64,000 bases of DNA from Nonomuraea endophytica (GCF_014203235.1 NZ_JACHIN010000003.1:115590-179589); one strand, 5' to 3'; positions 26,081-34,505 are shown, counted from the stretch's first letter. Made by a program: numbers and translations. The notes: generated from the letters alone by a model not told the origin.

Positions 26081-27054
26081 CGGGTGGACTCCCTCACGAC
26101 CAGTTCAGGCTGGAAGACGATCTGCTGGTGGGCGTGGGCGCTGGGGCGGTCGCACTCGTCGAGCAGCAGTTCCGTGGCCACTTTGCCCAACTGGTAGGTC
26201 GGCTGGCGGACGGAGGTCAGAGAGACGGCCGAGGCCGAGGCGAAGTCGATGTCGTCGTAGCCCATCAGGGCCACGTCGTCGGGGATGCGGACGCCGAGTC
26301 GCGTGAGGCCGCGCAGGACGCCGAGGGCGAGCAGGTCGTTGGCGCAGAAGACGGCGTCGGGGATGCCGGAGTCCAGGAGGAGCTGGGCGGCCTTTTCACC
26401 GGCGCGGGCGGTCATCGTGGGCATCTGGATCAGGCGCATGGCGCCGGGGAACGTCTGGGACGCGCCGTCGAAGCGGTCCTGGCACTGGCGGATGGTCAGC
26501 GGGCCGCTGACGTAGGCGACGGAGGTGGCGCCGACGGCCATGAGGTGTTCCACGGCCAGCTTGCCGCCGACCACGTCGTTCACCGCCACCGAGCACTGGT
26601 CGGCGCGGTGTGGCGGGTGGTCGACGAGGACGACGTTGATGTTGTGGGCGCGCAGGCGGTCCAGGCGCGCGGGGTCCTCGTCGGACGGGGTGATGAGCAC
26701 GCCGCGGACGCGCTGCTCGGCCAGGACGCGCAGGTTGCGTTCCTCTTTGGTACGCGAGCCGGCCGAGTTGCCCAGGATGACCGCGTACCCCAGGGCACTG
26801 GCGGTCTCCTCCACCCCGGCGGCCACGTCGGTGAAGAACGGGTTGCCGATGTCGATCACCGACAGGCCGATCGTCCGGCTGTAGCCCGCGCGCAGCGTCG
26901 AGGCCGAGGCGTGCCGGACGAAGCCCAGGTTCTCGATGGCCGCCTCCACCCGTCGGCGGGTCGTCGGGGAGACCTTCTCCGGGCGGTTCAGGACGTTCGA
27001 GACCGTGCCGGGGCTGACTCCGGCCAGTTCGGCGACCTCCTTGATGTTCACCAC
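26077..27054 (-). CDS. LacI-family regulator of the rhamnose genes
   Basis: A 325-residue LacI/GalR repressor. The N-terminal helix-turn-helix and hinge are clear (NIKEVAELAGVSPGTVSNVLNRPEKVSPTTRRRV), followed by a periplasmic-binding-like sensor domain (RTIGLSVIDIGNPFFTDV, VVLVDHPP, FCANDLLALGVLRGL, ALMGYDDIDFA). Two adjacent GTG codons (27054 and 27051) can start it. It sits between rhaB and the divergent rhaI, and TTAAAACG half-sites in the shared promoter are likely its operators. The effector is probably L-rhamnose or L-rhamnulose; this is inferred from context. Confidence 0.92.
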   Translation of the reverse strand: MVNIKEVAELAGVSPGTVSNVLNRPEKVSPTTRRRVEAAIENLGFVRHASASTLRAGYSRTIGLSVIDIGNPFFTDVAAGVEETASALGYAVILGNSAGSRTKEERNLRVLAEQRVRGVLITPSDEDPARLDRLRAHNINVVLVDHPPHRADQCSVAVNDVVGGKLAVEHLMAVGATSVAYVSGPLTIRQCQDRFDGASQTFPGAMRLIQMPTMTARAGEKAAQLLLDSGIPDAVFCANDLLALGVLRGLTRLGVRIPDDVALMGYDDIDFASASAVSLTSVRQPTYQLGKVATELLLDECDRPSAHAHQQIVFQPELVVRESTR

Positions 27055-27063
27055 GGGACCTGA

Positions 27064-27139
27064 TTAAAACGTAACAACCGCGATACGGCAATTGACGGCA
27101 GCGAGATCGCTGTCTAGCGTCGCACACGTTGTTAAAACG
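27064..27139. promoter_or_regulatory. Divergent rha promoter with two TTAAAACG operator candidates
   Basis: TTAAAACG occurs at 27064-27071, next to the LacI start, and again at 27132-27139, next to the rhaI ribosome-binding site. Each is the left half of an imperfect palindrome (TTAAAACGATTCAA at the second site) centred on a CG, as in LacI-family operators. Their positions suggest repression of both directions. Confidence 0.55.
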
Positions 27140-27157
27140 ATTCAAAGGATTGCGTGC

Positions 27158-28294
27158 ATGGACATCAGACCGCGGCTCAGGGAGCAACGGATCGAGACCC
27201 CCTCGTGGGCGTACGGGAACTCGGGCACCCGCTTCAAGGTCTTCGCCCAGCCCGGCGTTCCGCGCGACCCCTACGAGAAGCTGGCCGACGCCGCCCAGGT
27301 GCACCGCTTCACCGGGATCGCGCCGAGCGTCGCCCTGCACATCCCCTGGGACAAGGTGGACGACTACGCCGACCTGCGCCGCCACGCGGACGGCCTCGGG
27401 CTGAGCATCGGGGCGATCAACGCCAACGTCTTCCAGGACGACGACTACAAGCTGGGCAGCGTCGCCAACCCCGACCCGCGCGTCCGCCGCAAGGCCCTGG
27501 ACCACCTGCTGGAATGCGTCGACATCATGGACGCCACCGGGTCGGACACGCTCAAGCTCTGGTTCGCCGACGGCACCAACTACCCGGGCCAGGACGACAT
27601 TCGCGCCCGCCAGGACCGCCTGGCCGAGGCTCTTGAATCGGTTTACGCGCGGCTGGGGGATGGGCAGCGGTTCCTGCTGGAGTACAAGTTGTTCGAGCCC
27701 GCCTTCTACACCACCGACGTCCCCGACTGGGGCACCGCCTACGCCCACTGCCTCAGGCTGGGCCCGAAGGCGCAGGTCGTCGTGGACACCGGCCACCACG
27801 CGCCGGGCACCAACATCGAGTTCATCGTGGCCTTCCTGCTGAGGGAGGGGAAGCTCGGCGGCTTCGACTTCAACTCGCGCTTCTACGCCGACGACGACCT
27901 GATGGTGGGGGCGGCCGACCCGTTCCAGCTGTTCCGGATCATGTACGAGGTGGCGGAAGAGCCCGGGATCGCGTTCATGCTCGACCAGTGCCACAACCTG
28001 GAGCCCAAGATCCCCGGGCAGATCCGCTCGGTGATGAACGTTCAGGAGGCCACCGCGAAGGCCCTCCTTGTCGACAAAAATGCCCTTAAATCCGCGCAGG
28101 AAGCCGGCGACGTCCTCGCCGCCAACGCCGTCCTCATGGACGCCTACAACACCGACGTACGCCCCCTGCTGGCCGATCTCCGCCGGGAGGCAGGCCTCGA
28201 CCCGGACCCCATGGCCGCCTACGCCAAGTCCGGATATTTCCAGGAAATCAGCGCCACCCGCGTCGGCGGCGCCCAGGCAGGCTGGGGCGCCTGA
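27158..28294 (+). CDS. rhaI: L-rhamnose isomerase
   Basis: Converts L-rhamnose to L-rhamnulose. The 378-residue xylose-isomerase-like barrel belongs to the actinobacterial/Pseudomonas RhaI type, not the E. coli RhaA type. Visible metal and substrate residues lie in INANVFQDDDYKLGS, LKLWFADGTNYPGQDD, LLEYKLFEPAFYTTD, VVDTGHHAPGTNIEF, GGFDFNSRFYADDDL and MLDQCHNLEPKIPG. The ATG at 27158 follows AAAGGA. The stop overlaps the ATG of the next gene by one base, so it is coupled to the aldolase fusion. Confidence 0.93.
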   Translation: MDIRPRLREQRIETPSWAYGNSGTRFKVFAQPGVPRDPYEKLADAAQVHRFTGIAPSVALHIPWDKVDDYADLRRHADGLGLSIGAINANVFQDDDYKLGSVANPDPRVRRKALDHLLECVDIMDATGSDTLKLWFADGTNYPGQDDIRARQDRLAEALESVYARLGDGQRFLLEYKLFEPAFYTTDVPDWGTAYAHCLRLGPKAQVVVDTGHHAPGTNIEFIVAFLLREGKLGGFDFNSRFYADDDLMVGAADPFQLFRIMYEVAEEPGIAFMLDQCHNLEPKIPGQIRSVMNVQEATAKALLVDKNALKSAQEAGDVLAANAVLMDAYNTDVRPLLADLRREAGLDPDPMAAYAKSGYFQEISATRVGGAQAGWGA

Positions 28295-30315
28295 TGAGCA
28301 ACGACACCCCCACCCAGGTCGGAGAACTGCTCGACCGCGCCCACGCCCTGGGCGGCGACCCCCGCAACACCAACTACGCGGGCGGCAACGCCTCCGTCAA
28401 GGCCGCCGGCCACGACCCCGTCACCGGCCAGGACGTCGATCTCATGTGGGTCAAGGGCTCCGGCGGCGACCTGGGCACGCTGAAGGAGAGCGGCCTGGCC
28501 GTCCTGCGGCTCGACCGCGTACGCGCCCTTAAAACGATCTACCCCGGCGTTGAACGCGAAGACGAGATGGTCGCGGCGTTCGACTACTGCCTGCACGGCA
28601 AGGGCGGCGCCGCGCCGTCCATCGACACCGCCATGCACGCCCTCGTCGAGGCGGCGCACGTCGACCACCTGCACCCCGACGCCGGCATCGCGATCGCCAC
28701 CGCCCAGGACGGCCCCGCCCTCACCGAGCGGATCTTCGCCGGCCGCGTCGTCTGGGTGCCCTGGCGCCGTCCGGGCTTCCAGCTCGGCCTGGACATCGCC
28801 GCCATCCAGGCCACGAACCCGCAGGCCATCGGCGCCATCCTCGGAGGCCACGGCATCACCGCTTGGGGCGCCACCTCGGAGGAGTGCCGCGCCAACTCGC
28901 TGGAGATCATCCGCACCGCCGAGCAGTACATCGCCGCCCACGGCCGCCCCGACCCCTTCGGCCCGATCGTCCACGAGACCCCCGGCGAAGAGGTACGGCT
29001 GGCCAAGGCGGCCCAGCTCTTCCCGCTGCTGCGCGGCCTGGCCTCGACCGACGCGCCCATGGTCGGCCACTACACCGCGACCCCCGAGGTCCTCGACTTC
29101 CTCGCCCGCGCCGAACACCCCCGCCTGGCCGCGCTCGGCACCTCCTGCCCCGACCACTTCCTGCGCACCAAGGTCGCCCCGCTCGTCCTGCCCCCGGACC
29201 CGGCCGAGGAGCTGATCAGGCACCTCCACGCCGCCTACCGCGCCGACTACGCCGCGTATTACGCCCGCCATGCCGTACCGGAATCACCCCCCATGCGCGG
29301 CGCGGACCCCGCGATCGTGCTGGTACCCGGCGTCGGCATGTTCTCCTTCGGCAAGGACAAGCAGACCGCGCGTGTCGCCGGCGAGTTCTACCTCAACGCG
29401 ATCAACGTCATGCGCGGCGCCGAGGCTTTGTCGGCGTATGCGCCGATCGAGGAGAGCGAGAAGTTCCGCATCGAGTACTGGGACCTGGAGGAGGCCAAGC
29501 TCCGCCGTCTGCCGCCGCCCAAGCCGCTGGCCACCCGGATCGCGCTGGTCACCGGCGGCGGATCCGGCATCGGCGCGGCGACCGCACGCAGGCTGGCCGC
29601 CGAGGGGGCCCGCGTGGTGGTCGCCGACCGCAACCTCGCCGCCGCCGAGAAGGTGGCCGCGCTGATCGGCGGTGCGGACGCCGCGGTGGCGGTCCGCGCG
29701 GACGTGACCGACGAAGCGCAGGTCCAGGACATGGTACGGCGGGCCGTGCTGGCCTTCGGCGGCCTCGACCTGGTCGTCAACAACGCGGGACTGTCCCTGT
29801 CGCGCCCCCTGCTGGAGACCACGGCGGACGACTGGGACATCCAGCACGACGTCATGGCTAAGGGCTCGTTCCTGGTCTCCCGCGAAGCAGCCCGGGTCCT
29901 GATAGATCAGGGCATGGGGGGAGACATCATCTACATCTCCTCCAAGAACTCGATCTTCGCCGGTCCCAACAACGTCGCCTATGGAGCCGCCAAAGCCGAC
30001 CAGGCCCACCAGGTCCGCCTGCTCGCCGCCGAACTGGGCGAACACGGCATCCGCGTCAACGGCATCAACCCGGACGGCGTCGTCCGCGGCTCCGGCATCT
30101 TCGCCTCCGGGTGGGGCGCCAACCGCGCGGCCGTCTACGGGGTGCCCGAGGAGCAGCTCGGCGAGTTCTACGCCCAGCGCACGTTGCTGAAGCGCGAGGT
30201 CCTGCCGGAGCACGTGGCGGCCGCGGTGTTCGCCCTGACCGCCGGCGACCTGGACCTCACCACGGGCCTCCACATCCCGGTAGACGCAGGCGTCCCCGCC
30301 GCCTTCCTCCGCTAA
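28294..30315 (+). CDS. rhaD: Bifunctional rhamnulose-1-P aldolase / lactaldehyde dehydrogenase
   Basis: A 673-residue fusion. Residues 1 to about 400 are a class II aldolase (NTNYAGGNASVKA, WVKGSGGDLGTL, zinc-site HVDHLHPDAG, ILGGHGITAWG) that splits L-rhamnulose 1-phosphate into dihydroxyacetone phosphate and L-lactaldehyde. Residues from about 412 form a short-chain dehydrogenase with the NAD loop TGGGSGIGAA (about 420), NNAGLS, catalytic Ser in YISSKNSIF and Tyr/Lys in YGAAK (Tyr near 563), which should oxidise lactaldehyde to lactate. This RhaE/RhaW-type fusion is known in actinobacteria and rhizobia. Start and stop overlap with rhaI as TGATG. Confidence 0.93.
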   Translation: MSNDTPTQVGELLDRAHALGGDPRNTNYAGGNASVKAAGHDPVTGQDVDLMWVKGSGGDLGTLKESGLAVLRLDRVRALKTIYPGVEREDEMVAAFDYCLHGKGGAAPSIDTAMHALVEAAHVDHLHPDAGIAIATAQDGPALTERIFAGRVVWVPWRRPGFQLGLDIAAIQATNPQAIGAILGGHGITAWGATSEECRANSLEIIRTAEQYIAAHGRPDPFGPIVHETPGEEVRLAKAAQLFPLLRGLASTDAPMVGHYTATPEVLDFLARAEHPRLAALGTSCPDHFLRTKVAPLVLPPDPAEELIRHLHAAYRADYAAYYARHAVPESPPMRGADPAIVLVPGVGMFSFGKDKQTARVAGEFYLNAINVMRGAEALSAYAPIEESEKFRIEYWDLEEAKLRRLPPPKPLATRIALVTGGGSGIGAATARRLAAEGARVVVADRNLAAAEKVAALIGGADAAVAVRADVTDEAQVQDMVRRAVLAFGGLDLVVNNAGLSLSRPLLETTADDWDIQHDVMAKGSFLVSREAARVLIDQGMGGDIIYISSKNSIFAGPNNVAYGAAKADQAHQVRLLAAELGEHGIRVNGINPDGVVRGSGIFASGWGANRAAVYGVPEEQLGEFYAQRTLLKREVLPEHVAAAVFALTAGDLDLTTGLHIPVDAGVPAAFLR

Positions 30316-30579
30316 CCCACCCCCACCCGGCCGCTCCGCCCCACCCGTCCGGCTCCCGGTCACAGCTCGACGCGGGGATCGGGCGACGGCCTGTGGTGGG
30401 GCCGGGGCGGTTGCGCGGTGTGGGGAGGGGGCCGGGACACCGGTGTGGTGGGTGGCCTGTGGCGGACTGTGTAGGTGGGGCGGGATGCCGGGGTGTGGGC
30501 GGGTGTCGCGGTGTGGGTGGTCCCGGTGGGCCGGGGGCGTGGTGGGGGAGTTCGGGGGCTTGGGGGTGGGTGAGCCCCT
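30316..30579. other. G-rich gene-free stretch before the pseudokinase
   Basis: Between the rha operon and the pseudokinase. From about 30395 to 30590 the plus strand is strikingly rich in G with many runs of three to five G and GT steps, so the minus strand is C-rich. Nothing codes here convincingly on either strand. Possible G-quadruplex-forming DNA. Confidence 0.6.
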
Positions 30580-30605
30580 AAGGTTGGGGGCAAATTGCCA
30601 ACCTT
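30580..30605. promoter_or_regulatory. Inverted repeat upstream of the pseudokinase
   Basis: Perfect 8-bp arms AAGGTTGG and CCAACCTT with a 10-nt spacer, ending 18 nt before the start codon. It resembles the AAGGTTAG/CTAACCTT palindrome upstream of the GH9 gene (34432-34456). Operator or 5'-UTR hairpin. Confidence 0.5.
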
Positions 30606-30623
30606 GAGCGCATTGGCGGGGAT

Positions 30624-32423
30624 ATGTCCGAGGAGACGCTGGTCGCCGGCCGCTACCGGCTGGACGAGCTCATCGGCCGGGGGCAGGCCGGTGAAGTGTG
30701 GCGGGCGCACGACGAGAACGCCGACTGGACCGTCGCGGTCAAGATGCTCACCGCGGGCTCCAGCGAGCTGGCTCACAAACATGCCCAGACCGTGGCCAAG
30801 GTCATCCATCCCCATGTGGCCATGGTTCTGGACATCGGTGGTCATAACGGCGTGCCGTACCTGGTGATGGAGTTTCTGACCGGGGCGAGCCTCGGTGAGG
30901 AGCGGGTCGCGCACGGGCCGTTGGGGATCGTCGAGGCGTGTGACCTGTTCGGACAGGCGGCGGCCGGGCTTGACGCGGCGCACCGCGCGGGGGTGGTGCA
31001 CGGGCAGATCGACCCGAACTCCTTCCGCCGGGCGGGCAGCGGAGTGCTCAAGGTGGTCGGATTCGGGATTCAGGGGGCGGATCAGGGGCCGGTGACGCCG
31101 TACCGTGCGCCCGAGCAGCTTGACGGGCCGGGCGGGCCCGCCGCCGATCTGTATGCGCTGGCTGCTGTTTGTTATGAGATGTTGTGCGGGCGGCCGCCGT
31201 TCGAGGGCGAGGGGGAGGAACTGGCCGAGCGCATCCGCACCGCCGAGCCGGAGCCGCCGACGCGGCACCGTCCCGCCGTTCCGGCCGAGCTGGAGCAGTT
31301 GTTGCTGGCGTTGCTGGCCAAGGATCCCGCCGCACGTCCCGCGGGCGGTGACACGGTACGGCGCCGCCTGGCGAGCATCGCCCGCCCCGGAGCCACCCAG
31401 CGCACCGGCCCCCTCCCCAACCTCCCGGACGCCCAGACCCCCTTCAACGCCCCCGTAACCGCCGAAGGCCAGACCGGTACCCATGCCGGAGCCGCCCCGC
31501 AAGCGGGCCACGGCGCCCCAGGCCAAGCAGGCCACGGTGCCCCAGGCCACGGGGGTCCACAAGCGGGCTACGGTGCCCCGGGCCAAGGCGGTCCACAGAC
31601 GGGTGCCTCAGGGTACGGCGGCCCGCAAACGGGTGCCTCGGGGTTCAGCGGCCCGCAAGCGGGTCCCTCGGGGTACGGCGGCCCGCAAGCGGGTGCCTCA
31701 GGGCTCAGCGGGCCGCAAACGGGTGCCTCAGCGTATGGAGGCCCGCAAACGGTCCGAAACAGCTCCCAGCCAGGCATGCCGGGAGCTCCCGGCGGCCAGC
31801 CGCCCTTCAAGGACGGTCACACCCAGATCTTCGAAGGCCCCATCGAGGACCCTCCCAACCAGAACCGGCGCCTGATCATCCAGATGGTCGCCGCCCTGGC
31901 CGTGATCGCCCTGGTCACGATCGGCTTCATCGTCCTGTCCGGCCGCGACCAGCCGGCCGCGACCCCCGTGCCCAGCACGACGCCCAGCCCGACCCCGACC
32001 TTGGAGGTGCCGGTCCCCACGCCCACCCCGGAGGAGCCGACGCCGGAGCCGACAGGCCTGGTCGACACGCTGGGACCGGCCAACCCCCTGGACAACCTGA
32101 CCCCTCAGCCGCGCGACACCACCGGCCTCACCCAGACCCCGCCGGGCGGCTGGCAGAACTGGCTGGGCCGCTTCGACGAGGCAGTCAGGCTTCAGCAGCA
32201 GTTGAAGGGCATCGACGGCAAGGTGGCCGCCGATGCCCGTAAGAAGATCGCCAAAGCGATGGACCGGGCCCGGAAGGGCCGCGAGGACCAGGCCCGCCGC
32301 CACGCCCTGGAGGCGGCGGCCGACCTGCGCGAAGCGGCCGGCGACGGCGACATGGCCGCCACTGGCCCCCTCGCGAACTTCCTCGCCGACTGGGGCCTCA
32401 ACCGCCCCAGGACATCCGCGTGA
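30624..32423 (+). CDS. Membrane serine/threonine pseudokinase
   Basis: A 599-residue protein built like a PknB-type receptor kinase but without a working active site. The glycine loop IGRGQAGEV (17-25), Lys40 in VAVK and APE (162-164) are intact. The catalytic loop HRDxKxxN reads HGQIDPN (126-132), losing the base Asp, and DFG reads GFG (146-148), losing the Mg Asp. A linker of 10-residue Gly/Pro/Gln repeats (about 285-376), one transmembrane helix (LIIQMVAALAVIALVTIGFIV, about 415-435), a Pro/Thr stalk and a charged helical outer domain (GWQNWLGRFDEA and the following basic helix) follow. It could be a scaffold or ATP-binding sensor. It converges on the GH9 gene. Confidence 0.88.
   Translation: MSEETLVAGRYRLDELIGRGQAGEVWRAHDENADWTVAVKMLTAGSSELAHKHAQTVAKVIHPHVAMVLDIGGHNGVPYLVMEFLTGASLGEERVAHGPLGIVEACDLFGQAAAGLDAAHRAGVVHGQIDPNSFRRAGSGVLKVVGFGIQGADQGPVTPYRAPEQLDGPGGPAADLYALAAVCYEMLCGRPPFEGEGEELAERIRTAEPEPPTRHRPAVPAELEQLLLALLAKDPAARPAGGDTVRRRLASIARPGATQRTGPLPNLPDAQTPFNAPVTAEGQTGTHAGAAPQAGHGAPGQAGHGAPGHGGPQAGYGAPGQGGPQTGASGYGGPQTGASGFSGPQAGPSGYGGPQAGASGLSGPQTGASAYGGPQTVRNSSQPGMPGAPGGQPPFKDGHTQIFEGPIEDPPNQNRRLIIQMVAALAVIALVTIGFIVLSGRDQPAATPVPSTTPSPTPTLEVPVPTPTPEEPTPEPTGLVDTLGPANPLDNLTPQPRDTTGLTQTPPGGWQNWLGRFDEAVRLQQQLKGIDGKVAADARKKIAKAMDRARKGREDQARRHALEAAADLREAAGDGDMAATGPLANFLADWGLNRPRTSA
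31587..31751 (+). repeat. 30-bp in-frame repeats in the pseudokinase linker
   Basis: Five and a half 30-bp units encode GGPQTGASGY-type decapeptides (variants SGPQAGPSGY, SGPQTGASAY). A looser octapeptide array (AGHGAPGQ) precedes it from about 31500. This gives a flexible cytoplasmic linker between the kinase-like domain and the membrane helix. Confidence 0.9.
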
Positions 32424-32494
32424 ACGGCTGAGGTCTCACCCGCTCCAGGGACGTCCGCGTGAGTGGCGGGGGGTCTAACGCGCCCCTCGACGTC

Positions 32495-32528
32495 CCCGTG
32501 AGCGGTTGAGGTCTCACCCGCTCACGGG
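32495..32528. terminator. Palindromic hairpin, first copy, between convergent genes
   Basis: An 11-bp perfect stem (CCCGTGAGCGG with CCGCTCACGGG) and a 12-nt loop that contains GAGGTCTCAC. Related but weaker sequence lies at about 32423-32452. It is one of a small family of repeated palindromes between the pseudokinase and the GH9 gene. Confidence 0.7.
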
Positions 32529-32580
32529 ACACGATGAACAGCGGGGCTTGCCCGCTGCGGGACATCCGCGTAGGGGGGTC

Positions 32581-32614
32581 CCCGTGAGCGGGTGGGGTCT
32601 CACCCGCTCACGGG
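32581..32614. terminator. Bidirectional terminator between pseudokinase and GH9
   Basis: A perfect 14-bp stem (CCCGTGAGCGGGTG with CACCCGCTCACGGG) and a 6-nt loop, 18 bp from the GH9 stop codon. It is a near-copy of the hairpin at 32495-32528. Very stable in both directions, so it can end both convergent transcripts. Confidence 0.85.
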
Positions 32615-32631
32615 ACGGTCAACGGCGGGAC

Positions 32632-34419
32632 TTACCCGTTGCGCGACATCAGCGTGAGCGCGTACAACGCCACCGCGGCGAAGTCGTCAGCCGGCTCGGA
32701 CGCCTGCCACGACCGCACATCATCCACAAAACGGCTCCCACGGCCGGTGAAGGGGGCATAGCGGTCGACGCCGTCGGCGGGGCAGGGGCTCATGCGGTCC
32801 ATGTGCCCGCCCAGCCCGTCGTCGAACAGCGAAGCGCTGTTAGGACCATTGACGACGGCACCGGTAGGCGACCGGCCGGTGATGTTGGACATCTGGTAAT
32901 GCGGGCAGGTGATCGCGTTCTCGCCGACCCCGGAGACGAACGACACGCCCCACGCGTTGGCCCCGAAGGCCCAGCCACGCTGCCGGGTGCCGAAGGAGTC
33001 AAAGGATCGGTCACCGCTGACCGACCGGTACAGCCGCGAGGTGGCCGCCAGGCCGAACGCGTGCGGCACGGAGTCGAACTGGTCATAGCCGGCACCAGCC
33101 TGGAACGGATCCTGTGACGCCCGCGCCGCGCCGATCTCCAGCTGCGCCTTCAGGTCGCCGACGAGCTGCCGCTCGGTGACAGGCAGGGTGCCGCCTCGGG
33201 CCTGGCGGATGGCCTTGACCAGGTCGGCGTGGCCGAGGGCGCTGACGTCGTACAGGTTGAAGGTGTCGCCGCCGGCGTCGTGCTTCAGGTACTCGCCGGC
33301 CCAGTGGGCGGCCTGCCGCAGCCATTCGCCGGCCCGCGGGTCGCGCAGGCGCTGGGCGGCCAGGGCCAGTTCCGCGCCGCCGAGCTCCATGTCGTCGCGC
33401 CAGACGCTCTCCGGGTAGAAGGCGTGGGGGAGCGAGGTGACAAGCCGGCCGACGTTCTCGGTCTTGGCCATGGCGTAGACGGAGGCGCCCTTCTCCAGCA
33501 GCTCGCGGGCGCGCCCTCGGTCGGGCTCCACCTGCGCGGCCAGGGCGAAGGCGGCGGCGGTACGGCCGGCCAGGTTGGGGCTGATCGGCTGGCCGGGCGC
33601 GGCGGCGCGGAAGACGGGCCGGTCGCGGATGTACTTCTCGGTGGAGTGGTCGTCCTCCTCCGGCATGCGCCAGATGTCGTGGTCGCCGGCGAAGGTGCCC
33701 TCGGCGTTGCCGGCCCCGATGCCGACCTGGATGTAGAGGGTCTTCGACGTCTCGTCCCACATCTTGTCGAGGAACTTCAGGCCGTGGTCGGCCTCGCCGC
33801 GCAGGCGCGGGTCGATGGCGCCGTCGCGCTTGGCCGCCCACAGGAGCGTGTCGACATAGGCGAGGATGTGGGTGAACTTCAGGTAGTCGCCGGCGTCGAA
33901 CCATCCGCCCGACACGTCCACCGGGCCGCCGACCTTGGTCAGGTCGCCCTTGATCTGGTCGGTGTCCGGGCTGGTGAACTCGGGCCAGTCATAGACCGAG
34001 GCGGCCTTGTCGCTCTTGTGCCAGCGGTCGCGCTGGCCGCCGAAGAACGTCACGATCTTGGCCGCGGGCAGCGACAGGGCGATCGAGGGGGCCACGGCGA
34101 ACTCGGCCGAGGTCTGCCCGCCCGCCTTGACCCGGTAGCTGCCGGGGGTACGAACCCTGGACAGGTCCAGGTGGTAGACGTGACGGTAGGTGTCGTTCCA
34201 CTTGCCGAGGTCGCGGCCCGCCGTACCGCGGAGGACCACCCGCCCCCGGCGATCGACGACGGTGAACGGGAGTGGACGGTCCGCCATGAGGTAGGCCTCC
34301 TTGGCCTCCTCCGGCGCGAAGCCCACCTGGTCGACCCTGATGAACGACGCGCTCTCGGCCATCGCTGGGCTCCCTGCGATCAGGACGGATAACGCGGTCA
34401 ACGCCGCTGCCAGCTTCAT
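32632..34419 (-). CDS. Secreted glycoside hydrolase family 9
   Basis: A 595-residue exported enzyme: signal peptide (about 1-21, SPAMA cleavage), an Ig-like CelD N-terminal domain (about 25-108, IRVDQVGFAPEEAKEAYL) and an (alpha/alpha)6 GH9 catalytic domain. The catalytic base motif is GGWFDAGDYLKF (Asp176/Asp179), the late glycine motif is WGVSFVSGVGEN, and the acid Glu is in QASEPADDFA (about 575). GH9 enzymes are endoglucanases, or exo-glucosidases when a CelD domain is present; no carbohydrate-binding module is seen. The ATG follows AAGGAGCG, and an operator-like palindrome lies 13 bp upstream. Confidence 0.92.
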   Translation of the reverse strand: MKLAAALTALSVLIAGSPAMAESASFIRVDQVGFAPEEAKEAYLMADRPLPFTVVDRRGRVVLRGTAGRDLGKWNDTYRHVYHLDLSRVRTPGSYRVKAGGQTSAEFAVAPSIALSLPAAKIVTFFGGQRDRWHKSDKAASVYDWPEFTSPDTDQIKGDLTKVGGPVDVSGGWFDAGDYLKFTHILAYVDTLLWAAKRDGAIDPRLRGEADHGLKFLDKMWDETSKTLYIQVGIGAGNAEGTFAGDHDIWRMPEEDDHSTEKYIRDRPVFRAAAPGQPISPNLAGRTAAAFALAAQVEPDRGRARELLEKGASVYAMAKTENVGRLVTSLPHAFYPESVWRDDMELGGAELALAAQRLRDPRAGEWLRQAAHWAGEYLKHDAGGDTFNLYDVSALGHADLVKAIRQARGGTLPVTERQLVGDLKAQLEIGAARASQDPFQAGAGYDQFDSVPHAFGLAATSRLYRSVSGDRSFDSFGTRQRGWAFGANAWGVSFVSGVGENAITCPHYQMSNITGRSPTGAVVNGPNSASLFDDGLGGHMDRMSPCPADGVDRYAPFTGRGSRFVDDVRSWQASEPADDFAAVALYALTLMSRNG

Positions 34420-34431
34420 GCACGCTCCTTG

Positions 34432-34456
34432 AAGGTTAGGAAACCTTACTAACCTT
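34432..34456. promoter_or_regulatory. Operator-like palindrome upstream of GH9
   Basis: Perfect 8-bp arms AAGGTTAG and CTAACCTT with a 9-nt spacer; an inner AAGGTT/AACCTT repeat overlaps it. Actinomycete glycosidase genes often carry a TTAGGAAA-type palindrome read by ROK-family repressors, and this site is similar. It lies between the divergent GH9 and Xaa-Pro peptidase genes. Confidence 0.55.
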
Positions 34457-34499
34457 GCTGGGCACGGTAGCCGCGGAGCGTGAGGAAGGTCAATACGCG

Positions 34500-34505
34500 T
34501 ACATT
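34500..34505 (+). promoter_or_regulatory. -10 box (TACATT) of the Xaa-Pro peptidase gene
   Basis: TACATT ends exactly 6 nt before the ATG at 34512, with no ribosome-binding site; probable leaderless start. Confidence 0.5.

Noticed and set aside
30360..31586. Long minus-strand open frame (about 408 codons) opposite the pseudokinase start
   Set aside because: Its translation has no domain and mirrors the kinase-like gene, whose glycine loop, APE motif and ribosome-binding region are clear on the plus strand.
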